Shown here piece by piece: positions 36,687 to 45,253 of a stretch of 64,000 nucleotides of DNA (positions within the stretch are counted from its first letter, which is position 1; each line of letters opens with the position of its first letter). The notes beneath the pieces are model-generated. The model did no database searches. It saw only the letters and a program-made list of their open reading frames with translations, and had not been told where the DNA came from. The stretch is from Bacteroidaceae bacterium HV4-6-C5C (GTDB lineage Bacteria; Bacteroidota; Bacteroidia; Bacteroidales; Bacteroidaceae): assembly GCA_007896885.1 (NCBI GenBank), contig VOIU01000001.1:62001-126000 (forward strand). The letters run 5' to 3'. Position numbers and translations under genes: made by a program.

Positions 36687-36694
36687 TATGTTTG
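36687..36694 (+). promoter_or_regulatory. Promoter -7 box of cas13b
   Basis: TATGTTTG exactly matches TAnnTTTG and predicts a leader of about 30 nt before the ATG at 36730. The -33 region has no TTTG. Confidence 0.5.
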
Positions 36695-36729
36695 CATGTA
36701 ATAAAAGTAAACTTAAATAAAAAAGCACT

Positions 36730-39700
36730 ATGAATTTTGAGGAAAACGGAAATAAGTATCTATTTGGAGCATTTCTTAATACTGCTTACGATAATTACAA
36801 CGAAGTGATAAGTCATATCTACGATGTCATTCGGAGAATCACAAGTAATAACCCGACAGAACAAATAAGCTCTAGCCAAGCTTTGGTATCCGCAGAAGAG
36901 CAAACATCTTCCGACGAGAAGGATAAAAACAAAGAAAGAATGTCTTTTGTCTGCACGTTTTTGATAACAGGCAATGCCACTTCACGGAAAATAGAGTCTA
37001 TGCTGAAACGGGCCTTCCCTTTTTGGGACGATTTGATTGAAATTCAGACTTCCATGTCTATGCAACTGGATAAAACCGAAAGCATCTTTCAAGTTCAAAA
37101 GAATTGTGTGGAAGAATTATTCACAGCACTCGAAAGTTGGAGAAACTACACGACTCACTACATTCACCCCGAAGCAATCGCCTCTCCAACAATAAATCTA
37201 TTGCTAAAATCGTGTTTTAATCAGGGAATAAAGGAGATAAAAAAACGTTTTAATGCTCAGGATGAACAACTCAAGCATCTTTATGAAGCGGAGTTTTCTT
37301 ATAATAGAGAAACAAATAAAGACGAAGTGAAATGTTACCACCCCGCCAACTACTATAAGTTTACAGACGAAAGCGATCTATTGACTGATAAAGGATTGGC
37401 TTTCTTCACCTGTCTGTTTCTATACAAACGAGAATCTTACCTTTTGCTTAACCAATTAAAAGGCTTTAAAAGAGCTGATGAAGAGCGATACAGGATGACA
37501 CTCGAAGCCTTTACCGTAATGCGGTTTCATGCTCCCAAACAACTCATGAAGCTTCAGCAACAACAAATAGACAAAGTATCGCTGGGAATCAGTATGATCA
37601 ATGAATTGGTAAAATGTCCCAAAGAACTGTACGACTGCATTGAGGACGAGCAAAAGAAACAATTTGAAGTCTATCCCAATGCCGAAACCGTACCGGATGA
37701 ACAGGAGGCTATAGGAGAACTTATCCGTTATAAAGACCGTTACGAAATTCTTATGCTCAAAGCATTGGAACACTCCTCCGAGTGTAAAAACATGGGGTTC
37801 TACCTTAGCTTAGGTAAATGCTACATGAAGTGCTATGAAAAGCATTACATTGACGGAACCACCGACAACCGCTATATCGTGCATCCGTTGTATGGATTTG
37901 GCCGACTACAAAATGCTTCGACGGATCATAAAAACCATCTTTCCTCATTTGGTGAAGAACTTCAGACGCATAGCCAATTGCCTGTATGCCACTTTGCAAC
38001 CGAGGACGATGCAGCTGACAGCCCTACAAGTGTACCCTATATTAGCGAATCCTACCCATCTTATGTACTCAATAATAATAATATCGGCATTAAATGGCTT
38101 AATTCTTCTGAAAAGACAGAATATCCCAATTTTAATCTCAATGAAGGAAAAGTATCGTGCCCTACGCCTGATTATTGGCTAAGCAAATACGAACTGCCCG
38201 CGATGGCATTTTACGCTTACTTAAAAGAAAAACATAAAAATAAGCTTCAAGAATATCCATCGATTAAAGAATTGATTGATCAAAGCCAACCGGAAAACAC
38301 AAAAACATCCTCCAAAACGATTAAGAGTAGACTTGAAGAACGACTCAAGACATACAAGGTTGATGCAGCAAAAAAACTAAAACGATTAGCAGAGAAACCG
38401 GACGGAGTACAAAGCGGAAGATTAGCAGATGAATTGGCGCGTGACATCTTATGGTTACAACCATCTTCGCCTAAAGAAGGAGGAAAAGATAAACTTACGG
38501 GAGCTAACTTTCAAGCACTACAATACGCTTTGGCCCGCTATGGCTTTATGCGTACAACTCTTTCCCGCATTTTTACAACAGCCGGATTGATAGGAAGCGG
38601 TAATGCACACCCATTTCTTGACAAAATCAATCCTCAAGATTATTCCAAACTGACGGCCTACTATGTAGGGTATCTCAAACAAAAGATAGTCTACATCGAT
38701 AAACAATTAGAAAAATTAGCAAGAGGTAAAGTCAACATTCAGTTTCATCCCACGAGAAAACTGATTAAGCAAAGCCAAATCAACACAATTGAACCAGAAA
38801 AAGAGACCGTTTTTCTTCCCCGTAATATTTTTACAGAAAAAATAGAACAAGCCTTATGCCAAATTCAAGGTAACTTTAAGTCGAATATCGAAAGAGCTAA
38901 GACATCAGGTAAAGGAGTAAATGCCAGCAAATTGATTCACTTCTACCTGGAATTATATTTGAAAGATGCAGTTACCGAATTTTATAATATTAAACGAAAA
39001 TATTCCTGCTTATGTTACCCACTCATACCATCAGAAAAGTATAACTTGAAAGAATATCAAAATACGGAAGAACGAAGTGAGCGCATTGACCGGATAAAAG
39101 ATTTTTATAATTTTAAAGAGGTGACAAAGAAAGCTTGTAAGGGCCAAGAATTATCTGAAGATGAGAAGAAACTTTATAAAAAATATATTGAACTGCAAAA
39201 AGTCATCGACAATGAAAAGATGATACGCTTGCGCAAAGTCCAAGATATAACTCTCTACCTCTGGATGAGGCTATTTATTGAAGAAAATCCAGAACGAATA
39301 GTCTTCAATAAGAATGATAGGCCGGAAAATAGTTTGCTTAAGCTAAAAGAGATGGATAACACTATCTTAGATCATACCACTGCAAGAAAAATCAATATAG
39401 ACACACCAAACGGTAATGTGACTATTGAAGATGAATTTAAAATAAAAGACTATGGAAGAATAACTACCCTGACCACAGAAAAGCTACCTCAAAGCTTGAT
39501 TAAATTCATTGGAATTCTCAATAAGCCTTTAGACAAAAAAGACCGCCCATCGCTTTCATATAGCTACATCTATCATGAGACCAATGCCTTTTATAGATAC
39601 AGGCCCGAGATAATTAAAATGGCTCAAGATATAGAGAATAAAATAATAAATGAGTTAAAGATAGATATTCAGCCCGAAGCAGAAGGTTACTATAACTTCA

Positions 39701-39933
39701 GACAAATATTAGAAGAAATAAAAGAGAAGAGTAGTGATATCAATTTAGAATTATTAATTAAAATACGCAACGCTTTTTGCCACAATGAATATAAGGAATT
39801 GGACAATGATCAGCATAAATATTTAAGTTCATTGTTTAAGCCGATCGCGGATATCAAGCAAACAGCTACTTTGGCATACTTATTGCACATGCTTTTTGAA
39901 ACAGAATACCAAAAAGTAATGATTTTAAAGTAA
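36730..39933 (+). CDS. cas13b: Cas13b, type VI-B CRISPR RNA-guided RNA-targeting nuclease
   Basis: The 1067-aa protein is the single effector of a type VI-B CRISPR system. It binds a crRNA, recognises complementary RNA and cleaves RNA through two HEPN sites. Both RxxxxH motifs are present at the terminal positions expected for Cas13b: RNYTTH (Arg138-His143) and RNAFCH (Arg1013-His1018). Length is close to known Cas13b proteins (about 1,050-1,230 aa). The highly charged, Lys-rich middle is typical of this family. A 36-nt-repeat array starts 77 bp after the stop on the same strand. No cas1, cas2, csx27 or csx28 was recognised nearby. Frame and motifs are intact, so activity is expected but not shown. 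Confidence 0.96.
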   Translation: MNFEENGNKYLFGAFLNTAYDNYNEVISHIYDVIRRITSNNPTEQISSSQALVSAEEQTSSDEKDKNKERMSFVCTFLITGNATSRKIESMLKRAFPFWDDLIEIQTSMSMQLDKTESIFQVQKNCVEELFTALESWRNYTTHYIHPEAIASPTINLLLKSCFNQGIKEIKKRFNAQDEQLKHLYEAEFSYNRETNKDEVKCYHPANYYKFTDESDLLTDKGLAFFTCLFLYKRESYLLLNQLKGFKRADEERYRMTLEAFTVMRFHAPKQLMKLQQQQIDKVSLGISMINELVKCPKELYDCIEDEQKKQFEVYPNAETVPDEQEAIGELIRYKDRYEILMLKALEHSSECKNMGFYLSLGKCYMKCYEKHYIDGTTDNRYIVHPLYGFGRLQNASTDHKNHLSSFGEELQTHSQLPVCHFATEDDAADSPTSVPYISESYPSYVLNNNNIGIKWLNSSEKTEYPNFNLNEGKVSCPTPDYWLSKYELPAMAFYAYLKEKHKNKLQEYPSIKELIDQSQPENTKTSSKTIKSRLEERLKTYKVDAAKKLKRLAEKPDGVQSGRLADELARDILWLQPSSPKEGGKDKLTGANFQALQYALARYGFMRTTLSRIFTTAGLIGSGNAHPFLDKINPQDYSKLTAYYVGYLKQKIVYIDKQLEKLARGKVNIQFHPTRKLIKQSQINTIEPEKETVFLPRNIFTEKIEQALCQIQGNFKSNIERAKTSGKGVNASKLIHFYLELYLKDAVTEFYNIKRKYSCLCYPLIPSEKYNLKEYQNTEERSERIDRIKDFYNFKEVTKKACKGQELSEDEKKLYKKYIELQKVIDNEKMIRLRKVQDITLYLWMRLFIEENPERIVFNKNDRPENSLLKLKEMDNTILDHTTARKINIDTPNGNVTIEDEFKIKDYGRITTLTTEKLPQSLIKFIGILNKPLDKKDRPSLSYSYIYHETNAFYRYRPEIIKMAQDIENKIINELKIDIQPEAEGYYNFRQILEEIKEKSSDINLELLIKIRNAFCHNEYKELDNDQHKYLSSLFKPIADIKQTATLAYLLHMLFETEYQKVMILK

Positions 39934-40010
39934 AAAGAGCTCTGAAAAACCTTTTTTATTTTATCATTTTAGGTATAAAACATTGATACATTGAACTATA
40001 CAAACACCAT
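39934..40010 (+). promoter_or_regulatory. Leader between cas13b and the CRISPR array
   Basis: This is a 77-bp AT-rich segment. No exact -7 box is seen, so the array may be cotranscribed with cas13b or use an unrecognised promoter. The degenerate repeat at the far end of the array supports this end being the leader side. Confidence 0.5.
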
Positions 40011-40972
40011 GTTGTAGCAACCTATATTTTGTTAGGAAAAGACAACGCAATGAGCCTTGCAGAACTGTGACATTCAGTTGTAGCAACCTATATTTTGTTA
40101 GGAAAAGACAACATTCCTTATGAAGTCGACGAAGACGACTTGGTTGTAGCAACCTATATTTTGTTAGGAAAAGACAACACCAGATTGTGTCGTAACAGCA
40201 AACAATCCGTTGTAGCAACCTATATTTTGTTAGGAAAAGACAACTCATCCTAGGACATTACTACCAGAAAGGAGGTTGTAGCAACCTATATTTTGTTAGG
40301 AAAAGACAACGTTGCGTTAGCCATAACAGCTTTTGATCTTGTTGTAGCAACCTATATTTTGTTAGGAAAAGACAACATACCTGGAAGTGAATGATGAGGA
40401 AACAACGTTGTAGCAACCTATATTTTGTTAGGAAAAGACAACTATATAGGCATTACCATAGTTAACCATCTGGGTTGTAGCAACCTATATTTTGTTAGGA
40501 AAAGACAACTGTTTCTCCGTGTATTTAGAGAATGCATCCGGTTGTAGCAACCTATATTTTGTTAGGAAAAGACAACTCTTCCTGCAATGCTTCATGTTCA
40601 GCTTTCGTTGTAGCAACCTATATTTTGTTAGGAAAAGACAACATTCAGGTACATGTTGCTGATCTGTACTATGTTGTAGCAACCTATATTTTGTTAGGAA
40701 AAGACAACAAGTTACCTAAAATTCCACATGCAGAATATGTTGTAGCAACCTATATTTTGTTAGGAAAAGACAACCCATTGTTATCCGGGAAATACATCCC
40801 GCTCGTTGTAGCAACCTATATTTTGTTAGGAAGAGACAACAGAATATCTTCAATATCTCCGCAAATATCAGTTGTAGCAACCTATATTTTGTTAGGAAAA
40901 GACAACAATTGATAGTGAGCGCGACAAGAACGGTAAGTTGTAGCAACCTATATTTTGTTAGGAAAGAACAAC
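40011..40972 (+). CRISPR. Type VI-B CRISPR array, 15 repeats and 14 spacers
   Basis: The 36-nt repeat runs from GTTGTAGCAACC through a central TTTTG to GGAAAAGACAAC. Repeats start at 40011, 40077, 40143, 40209, 40275, 40341, 40407, 40474, 40541, 40607, 40673, 40739, 40805, 40871 and 40937. Spacers are 30 nt except spacers 7 and 8 (31 nt). Repeat 13 has one change (GGAAGAGACAAC) and repeat 15 two (GGAAAGAACAAC). The ends (GTTGT/ACAAC) pair, and so do CCTA/TAGG. The GTTGT...CAAC ends and central TTTTG match the general form of known Cas13b direct repeats, giving plus-strand transcription. In type VI-B the crRNA is spacer followed by repeat, so the last spacer would use the degenerate repeat. 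Reading frames crossing the array are artefacts. Confidence 0.98.
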
Positions 40973-41235
40973 GTTCAGTTGTTCGGTAATTCCGAACAAC
41001 TAATCATATAGGTCATATTTTAAAGCAAAACAAGGTGTGATGCTTACAGATAGAATAGTTATGCAGATAGGAACAAGTCTGTTCAAAATGGAAACAAAAA
41101 CATTCCGGAAAATAAGACTTATTCTATTCAATAAAGAGAACAAGGCAAATAGCATCTTAAGCTCACCCTCGGCTAATCTTTGGCATAAACACGATAATTT
41201 TATATCTTTGGACATTCAATGTCAAAAGATACGTG
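40973..41235. other. Region between the CRISPR array and the small lipoprotein gene
   Basis: This 263-bp segment has no convincing gene; short overlapping frames occur on both strands (41000-41258). It contains the well-formed promoter of the small lipoprotein gene. Confidence 0.5.
41179..41210 (+). promoter_or_regulatory. Consensus Bacteroides promoter of the small lipoprotein gene
   Basis: TTTG (41179-41182), a 20-nt spacer, then TATCTTTG (41203-41210): both boxes are exact and the spacing is ideal. It is one of the two best promoters in the window and predicts a leader of about 20 nt. Confidence 0.75.
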
Positions 41236-41703
41236 ATGAAGAAATGGATAAATTTTAAGTTTTTGGCTATTCTTGCATTGACAATAATAGCATCTTCGTG
41301 TGTGAAAGAGGGGCATGTGTGCTACCGTTTTGGAGTGTTTAATGTGACCGATATGCCGATGACAGTTCACTTATCTTCATGGGGAAAGTATAGCATGTAT
41401 ATTAACGGCATGTATGATTCTACGTATAAGTTTCATGAAGTGGAGACTATTAAACCTCACTCTTCTATAATATTCAGCACCGAAGTGGGTGATAATCCCG
41501 ACCCTTATGAAATACCATCGTCAATAATTCCGGCATGGCAATACATCACCTCAATAGAGTGCAACGGGGTGGCAATTCCTAAAGAGTATTTTACGAATAA
41601 GGAAAAATGGGAAATCGGAGTGGCAAATCAAATTAACGGCATATTCACTTCAATAAGCTTATCCGTGCTTCCCGAGCTTGTCGGACTCCCGCAAGTTAAG
41701 TGA
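41236..41703 (+). CDS. Small lipoprotein of unknown function next to the CRISPR array
   Basis: The 155-aa protein starts MKKWINFKFLAILALTIIAS with the lipid-modified Cys at residue 22 (ASSC). The mature part looks like one beta-rich domain (YRFGVFNVTDMPMTVHLSSWGKYSMYI, then HSSIIFSTEVGDNPDPYEIP). No family was recognised. A GTG one codon earlier is possible, but the ATG fits the signal peptide. It has its own strong promoter, 264 bp after the last repeat, so any link to Cas13b is only by proximity. Confidence 0.8.
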   Translation: MKKWINFKFLAILALTIIASSCVKEGHVCYRFGVFNVTDMPMTVHLSSWGKYSMYINGMYDSTYKFHEVETIKPHSSIIFSTEVGDNPDPYEIPSSIIPAWQYITSIECNGVAIPKEYFTNKEKWEIGVANQINGIFTSISLSVLPELVGLPQVK

Positions 41704-41765
41704 GAAATGTATCTTTCACAGAAGCAGGAAAACAGAACGATCCAGAATGAATTTCATGGATAATC

Positions 41766-41819
41766 CTTGTTTTGTTTCTATTATGCTACAAATATCATGC
41801 ATAACAGAAACAAAACAAG
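41766..41819. repeat. Perfect 14-bp inverted repeat downstream of the small lipoprotein
   Basis: CTTGTTTTGTTTCT (41766-41779) pairs with AGAAACAAAACAAG (41806-41819), with further pairing inside. It sits between convergent genes and could end both transcripts, though neither side has a strong U-run. Confidence 0.6.
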
Positions 41820-41858
41820 AAAAACATCCAGCATAAATGTAATAGATTCCATTTACAG

Positions 41859-42098
41859 TTATCTCATCATTAACGAAAAGTCGGTAATGACAATAGAAGA
41901 GATTATACCCAATACTCCGTAATAGTCAAGTTTTTTTTCTTTGATGTATAAAGCGATTATTTTGAACAGAAAGAGGCAAATAAAAATGCTACACGAAGCC
42001 ACATACAAGTAGACGTACCAATCGCTTTTCTTATCTACGAACGAATAAATTGCGCAACTAAACATTGCTAATACAGGAAAAAGTGATCTAGTTTTCAT
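41859..42098 (-). CDS. Small membrane protein, unknown function
   Basis: The 79-aa product shows three hydrophobic segments (about 7-19, 28-50 and 59-76) separated by charged stretches (DKKSDW, KEKKLD), an arrangement expected of a real inner-membrane protein. It is much smaller than Csx27 and lacks the HEPN motif of Csx28, so neither name is warranted. No promoter box is evident. It is convergent with the small lipoprotein gene. Confidence 0.5.
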   Translation of the reverse strand: MKTRSLFPVLAMFSCAIYSFVDKKSDWYVYLYVASCSIFICLFLFKIIALYIKEKKLDYYGVLGIISSIVITDFSLMMR

Positions 42099-42542
42099 TT
42101 CGTTTTCAGGTTAGTATTGCTGTTTGTTTCCCCCACAGCTATCAATAATTATATAAAAAAGAGGCGTGGAAACTATTGAATATTACTGTTATGAGGCTCT
42201 GGACAGCCCATCTTCAAGAAATAAACAATAGCCCACGCCAAAGGGTATATATACTATTAACGAGTAATAGATATAAAGCATTGACGTGAGCGTTCTTGTC
42301 TATTATCCCTGAAGATAGAAATTGTCCAGATTTCATAACAGGATAATATTTTAAACGCTCTTCGTTATTTTAAGTACTTATCAGTTAATCAAAGGCTGAC
42401 AAATATACACCTTTTTTCTTAGTTAAATATACAATAAGACATAATTTGTGAAATAAGAAAACAGAACGATCCGGACACTAACATATAGAAGTTAGCTGTC
42501 CGGATCGTAGATTAAAAACACTATTCGTTCGTAAGGAAGGGC
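42099..42542. other. Intergenic region before the minus-strand glycan locus end
   Basis: This 444-bp stretch has no gene. It holds the second 16-bp repeat copy, the terminator hairpin at 42466-42508, and loosely inverted GGCGTGG and CCCACGCC motifs (about 42163 and 42231). Confidence 0.5.
42466..42508 (-). terminator. Terminator of the second SusCD glycan locus
   Basis: ACGATCCGGACA (42466-42477) pairs perfectly with TGTCCGGATCGT (42497-42508), with inner CTAAC/GTTAG pairing. On the minus strand a U-rich tract follows. It lies 34 nt past the stop of the transglutaminase-like gene. Confidence 0.75.
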
Positions 42543-45236
42543 TTACTTCAACAGTTTGATTTCATTCATCAACTGTTCGCCCAACCCAATGGTATAGCCT
42601 TGCGACTTGAACACAATCTCGTTATTGGTATTGGCAATCACTACAATAGGAAGCAGAGTAGCGTTCGGCAAGTTCAAAGCTTTTGCCAACTGCTTTTGAA
42701 TGACGCCGTTCTCGTCTATGCCATAGCTGATGGTAGAGGGCAGACCGGGGAAATCGGAAGCACGGTATTTCTTACTTTGTTCCTTATCGGGGAAAAGCAA
42801 TACGATACGTTGTCCCCATTGCTCAAAGTCACCACTCAGAGCGGCAATATCACGCAAAGCATGGTTGGTAGGTTCTTGCCCGGGGCCAAGAATAGCCAAC
42901 ACGTAATAGCCTCCACGACTACATCCGCAATGATCCATAATGGTTTCGGTCTTGCCGGTAGCAAGGGATAGGAAGGAGAACTCGGAACTGAGTTGACCGA
43001 TGACTTCCACCTGACTCTTGTTCTTCTCGCGTATCACGAGGTCTACATCCGTGGTCTTTCCTTCTTCCACATCAAAGAAAGCAACTTGGGTAAGCACGCT
43101 GCCGTCGTTCTGGCGTATTCCCGAAACGAGCATGTAATAGCCTGTATCGAGTAGCACTCCATTCTTAAACTGACGTTCCCAGCTTGTGCCGCCACCCATA
43201 TCAACATCACCTTCCTCGTAGTTCAGAAGACGGAAGGTACCGTTATCGAACTTGGATATGGAGAAGTGGGTGTAGTACTTAGGATCGGTAACACCGGAAG
43301 ATGGGGTGTATTTCAGCACAAGGGTTCCTTTAGGAGAGGTCACCGCTTTGGAACTGTCAAAGTCCACATCCAGAATCTGTCCGTTCACTTGCTTGCCCTC
43401 CACTTTATTGTATTGTATCTTACCGGTGACTTCATCTATCCATGCGGGGATGCCAAGGCTTCTTGCCACAGCCACGAAGAAGATGTTACGTGATTTGTTA
43501 TCGGCTATGCGTGCTTTCCACACTCCCACGGGAGAGATCACGATATTCTGGTAATTCAACTCATTATTAATGGTGATATTCTTTTTACACCATTCCACAA
43601 GCTTCTGCGGGTCTTGCCGGTAGGCTTTCTGATCGGCTACCGGAATGACGGTCTTAAAGAATTTCTTATAAGGAAGAATCATCTCATTGCCTACACGGGG
43701 ATTCATGATGCAGGTGTTGAAAAGCAAGACATCATTAATATCCTGTGGGGTGTTGTAAAGGTGATCGTTCAACACAGTCAACGAGACATCCCTCAGATCT
43801 TTATCGGAAATAGCTGCCAGTAGATTGGCCGCTTTCGTAATTTCATTTTTCTTCTTTGCTTCAAGCAGATAAGCGGTGAGTGTCTTCCAATTTCCTCTGG
43901 ATTTAACCAGAAAGTCGGCAACACGTTCGGGCAGTGCGTTTTGCTTGGCAAAGTCGGCCGCTTTGGTCTTATCCATAAAGGTAGCCACGTAAGCATTGCG
44001 TACGGAGTCTTCATGAGCCAGCTTCCTGTTGTTTTCGGCACGTTGCTGCGGAGTGACTTCGGGGATATTGGGGCTTTCGGGAGGTGGAACAATATCCAAA
44101 GGTATGGAATAGGCTTCGCCGGCTTTCTTATCGAGACGGATATTAACCTGATTGTCTTTACCGAAAGATACCTTTGCATAGCCAAACAGACCGTCTTTGG
44201 AAGCCCACACCAGCATGTCTCCCCTACCCGCACTAAGCCAGGTTGCTCCGGCTTTATCGGTATAACGGGTAGCTACGGTGTAGAACTCGGCGTAGTTATA
44301 GATTTTAAATTCTATCTTGGCATTCTCCACTGGTTTTCCATTCTTATCGGTGACTGCGATAAAGGCTTTTCCTGTAGGGGCATAGTTCTGAATGAGATTA
44401 ATTTCGGTATAAGTGGGGGTCTGCAACATGATGTCTTCTTGCCCCACATAACGTCCGGTGACTTTGGAATGCATCAACATTCCGCGACTTGCAGCGGTAT
44501 TAAACCATCCGAGATTGAGCACCGGCTCGGGTTCGCAAGCTCCCAGGAAGTACCATTTTCCATCTACCCAGGCTTCTACCCAGGCATGATTATCGTCGGT
44601 GTGTGCCCAACGGGGGGTATAGACCTGACGGGCGGGAATACCCACCGACCGCAATGCTGCAACCGTAAAGGTGGATTCTTCACCGCAACGTCCGTAAGCG
44701 GTACGAACGGATGAGAGCGGAGAACTGGTACGGGCATCACTCGGAGTGTAGACTACCTTTTCGTGACACCAGTGGTTGACCTCCAACACTGCATCGTGAA
44801 GGCTCAGGTGTTTTACACGATTCTTCAACTCGGCATAAAAGACACGGCGGGAATCATCGAGATTCTCATTATTCACCCTTATGGGCAACACAAAATGACG
44901 GAATACATCATCGGGTATTTTACTTCCCCAAGGCATTTCGGCTTTAGCCTGTTGCGAGAGACGGATGTTCTCCAGATAATATTCACCCGAATAGTCCGTA
45001 ATATCGCCTATAGGCATATAGGCATACAGAAACATCAATGCTTCCTGTTCGAACGGCGATATCTTCTGCTTAAAAACTTTAAATAAGTTTCCATTCGGCA
45101 ATTGCTTTTCCTTCAGGTCAAAGTCCTGCTTCACCTGATTGCGATAAGCCTCATCACGAAGAAAGTGATCAGCTCCGTAAGAGAACTGGCTTATCAAAAG
45201 GAACAGTAGGCAAAACGGATAAATTAGTCTTTTCAT
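42543..45236 (-). CDS. Secreted transglutaminase-like protein with C-terminal thioredoxin-like fold
   Basis: The start is set at the ATG 45236, because the frame only extends further through a TTG. The 897-aa product has a signal peptide (1-22). A transglutaminase/protease-like core lies around 140-260, with the likely Cys184 (GRCGEES) and His217 (DDNHAWVEAW); the third residue, usually Asp in a WxxLD context, reads GACEPEP here. An Ig-like stretch follows (about 285-350, AFIAVTDKNGKPVENAKIEF). A helical region then leads to a second transglutaminase-like part around 570-600. The C-terminus (about 755-895) has a thioredoxin-like pattern without CxxC. A role in glycopeptide breakdown is inference. 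It is last in the SusCD-GH29 cluster. Confidence 0.82.
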   Translation of the reverse strand: MKRLIYPFCLLFLLISQFSYGADHFLRDEAYRNQVKQDFDLKEKQLPNGNLFKVFKQKISPFEQEALMFLYAYMPIGDITDYSGEYYLENIRLSQQAKAEMPWGSKIPDDVFRHFVLPIRVNNENLDDSRRVFYAELKNRVKHLSLHDAVLEVNHWCHEKVVYTPSDARTSSPLSSVRTAYGRCGEESTFTVAALRSVGIPARQVYTPRWAHTDDNHAWVEAWVDGKWYFLGACEPEPVLNLGWFNTAASRGMLMHSKVTGRYVGQEDIMLQTPTYTEINLIQNYAPTGKAFIAVTDKNGKPVENAKIEFKIYNYAEFYTVATRYTDKAGATWLSAGRGDMLVWASKDGLFGYAKVSFGKDNQVNIRLDKKAGEAYSIPLDIVPPPESPNIPEVTPQQRAENNRKLAHEDSVRNAYVATFMDKTKAADFAKQNALPERVADFLVKSRGNWKTLTAYLLEAKKKNEITKAANLLAAISDKDLRDVSLTVLNDHLYNTPQDINDVLLFNTCIMNPRVGNEMILPYKKFFKTVIPVADQKAYRQDPQKLVEWCKKNITINNELNYQNIVISPVGVWKARIADNKSRNIFFVAVARSLGIPAWIDEVTGKIQYNKVEGKQVNGQILDVDFDSSKAVTSPKGTLVLKYTPSSGVTDPKYYTHFSISKFDNGTFRLLNYEEGDVDMGGGTSWERQFKNGVLLDTGYYMLVSGIRQNDGSVLTQVAFFDVEEGKTTDVDLVIREKNKSQVEVIGQLSSEFSFLSLATGKTETIMDHCGCSRGGYYVLAILGPGQEPTNHALRDIAALSGDFEQWGQRIVLLFPDKEQSKKYRASDFPGLPSTISYGIDENGVIQKQLAKALNLPNATLLPIVVIANTNNEIVFKSQGYTIGLGEQLMNEIKLLK

Positions 45237-45253
45237 AATCTTATCGTTATTAA

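Larger units (their letters stand above)
41728..42472. repeat. Pair of 16-bp direct repeats flanking the small membrane gene
   Basis: GAAAACAGAACGATCC occurs exactly at 41728-41743 and 42457-42472. The 713-bp interval holds a hairpin and the small membrane-protein gene. The second copy runs into a terminator hairpin. The repeats may mark an inserted segment or be shared terminator-type sequence. Confidence 0.7.

Noticed and set aside
39964..40946. Reading frames on both strands across the CRISPR array
   Set aside because: They are translations of the 36-nt repeat (recurring CLFLTKYRLLQ or VVATYILLGKDN) and have no coding character of their own.
40973..41258. Small genes at 41000-41215 (minus) and 41037-41258 (plus)
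   Set aside because: The two frames overlap each other on opposite strands and run across the well-formed promoter of the small lipoprotein gene.
41859..42098. Assignment of the small membrane protein as Csx27 or Csx28
   Set aside because: At 79 aa it is far too short, and it lacks an HEPN motif.
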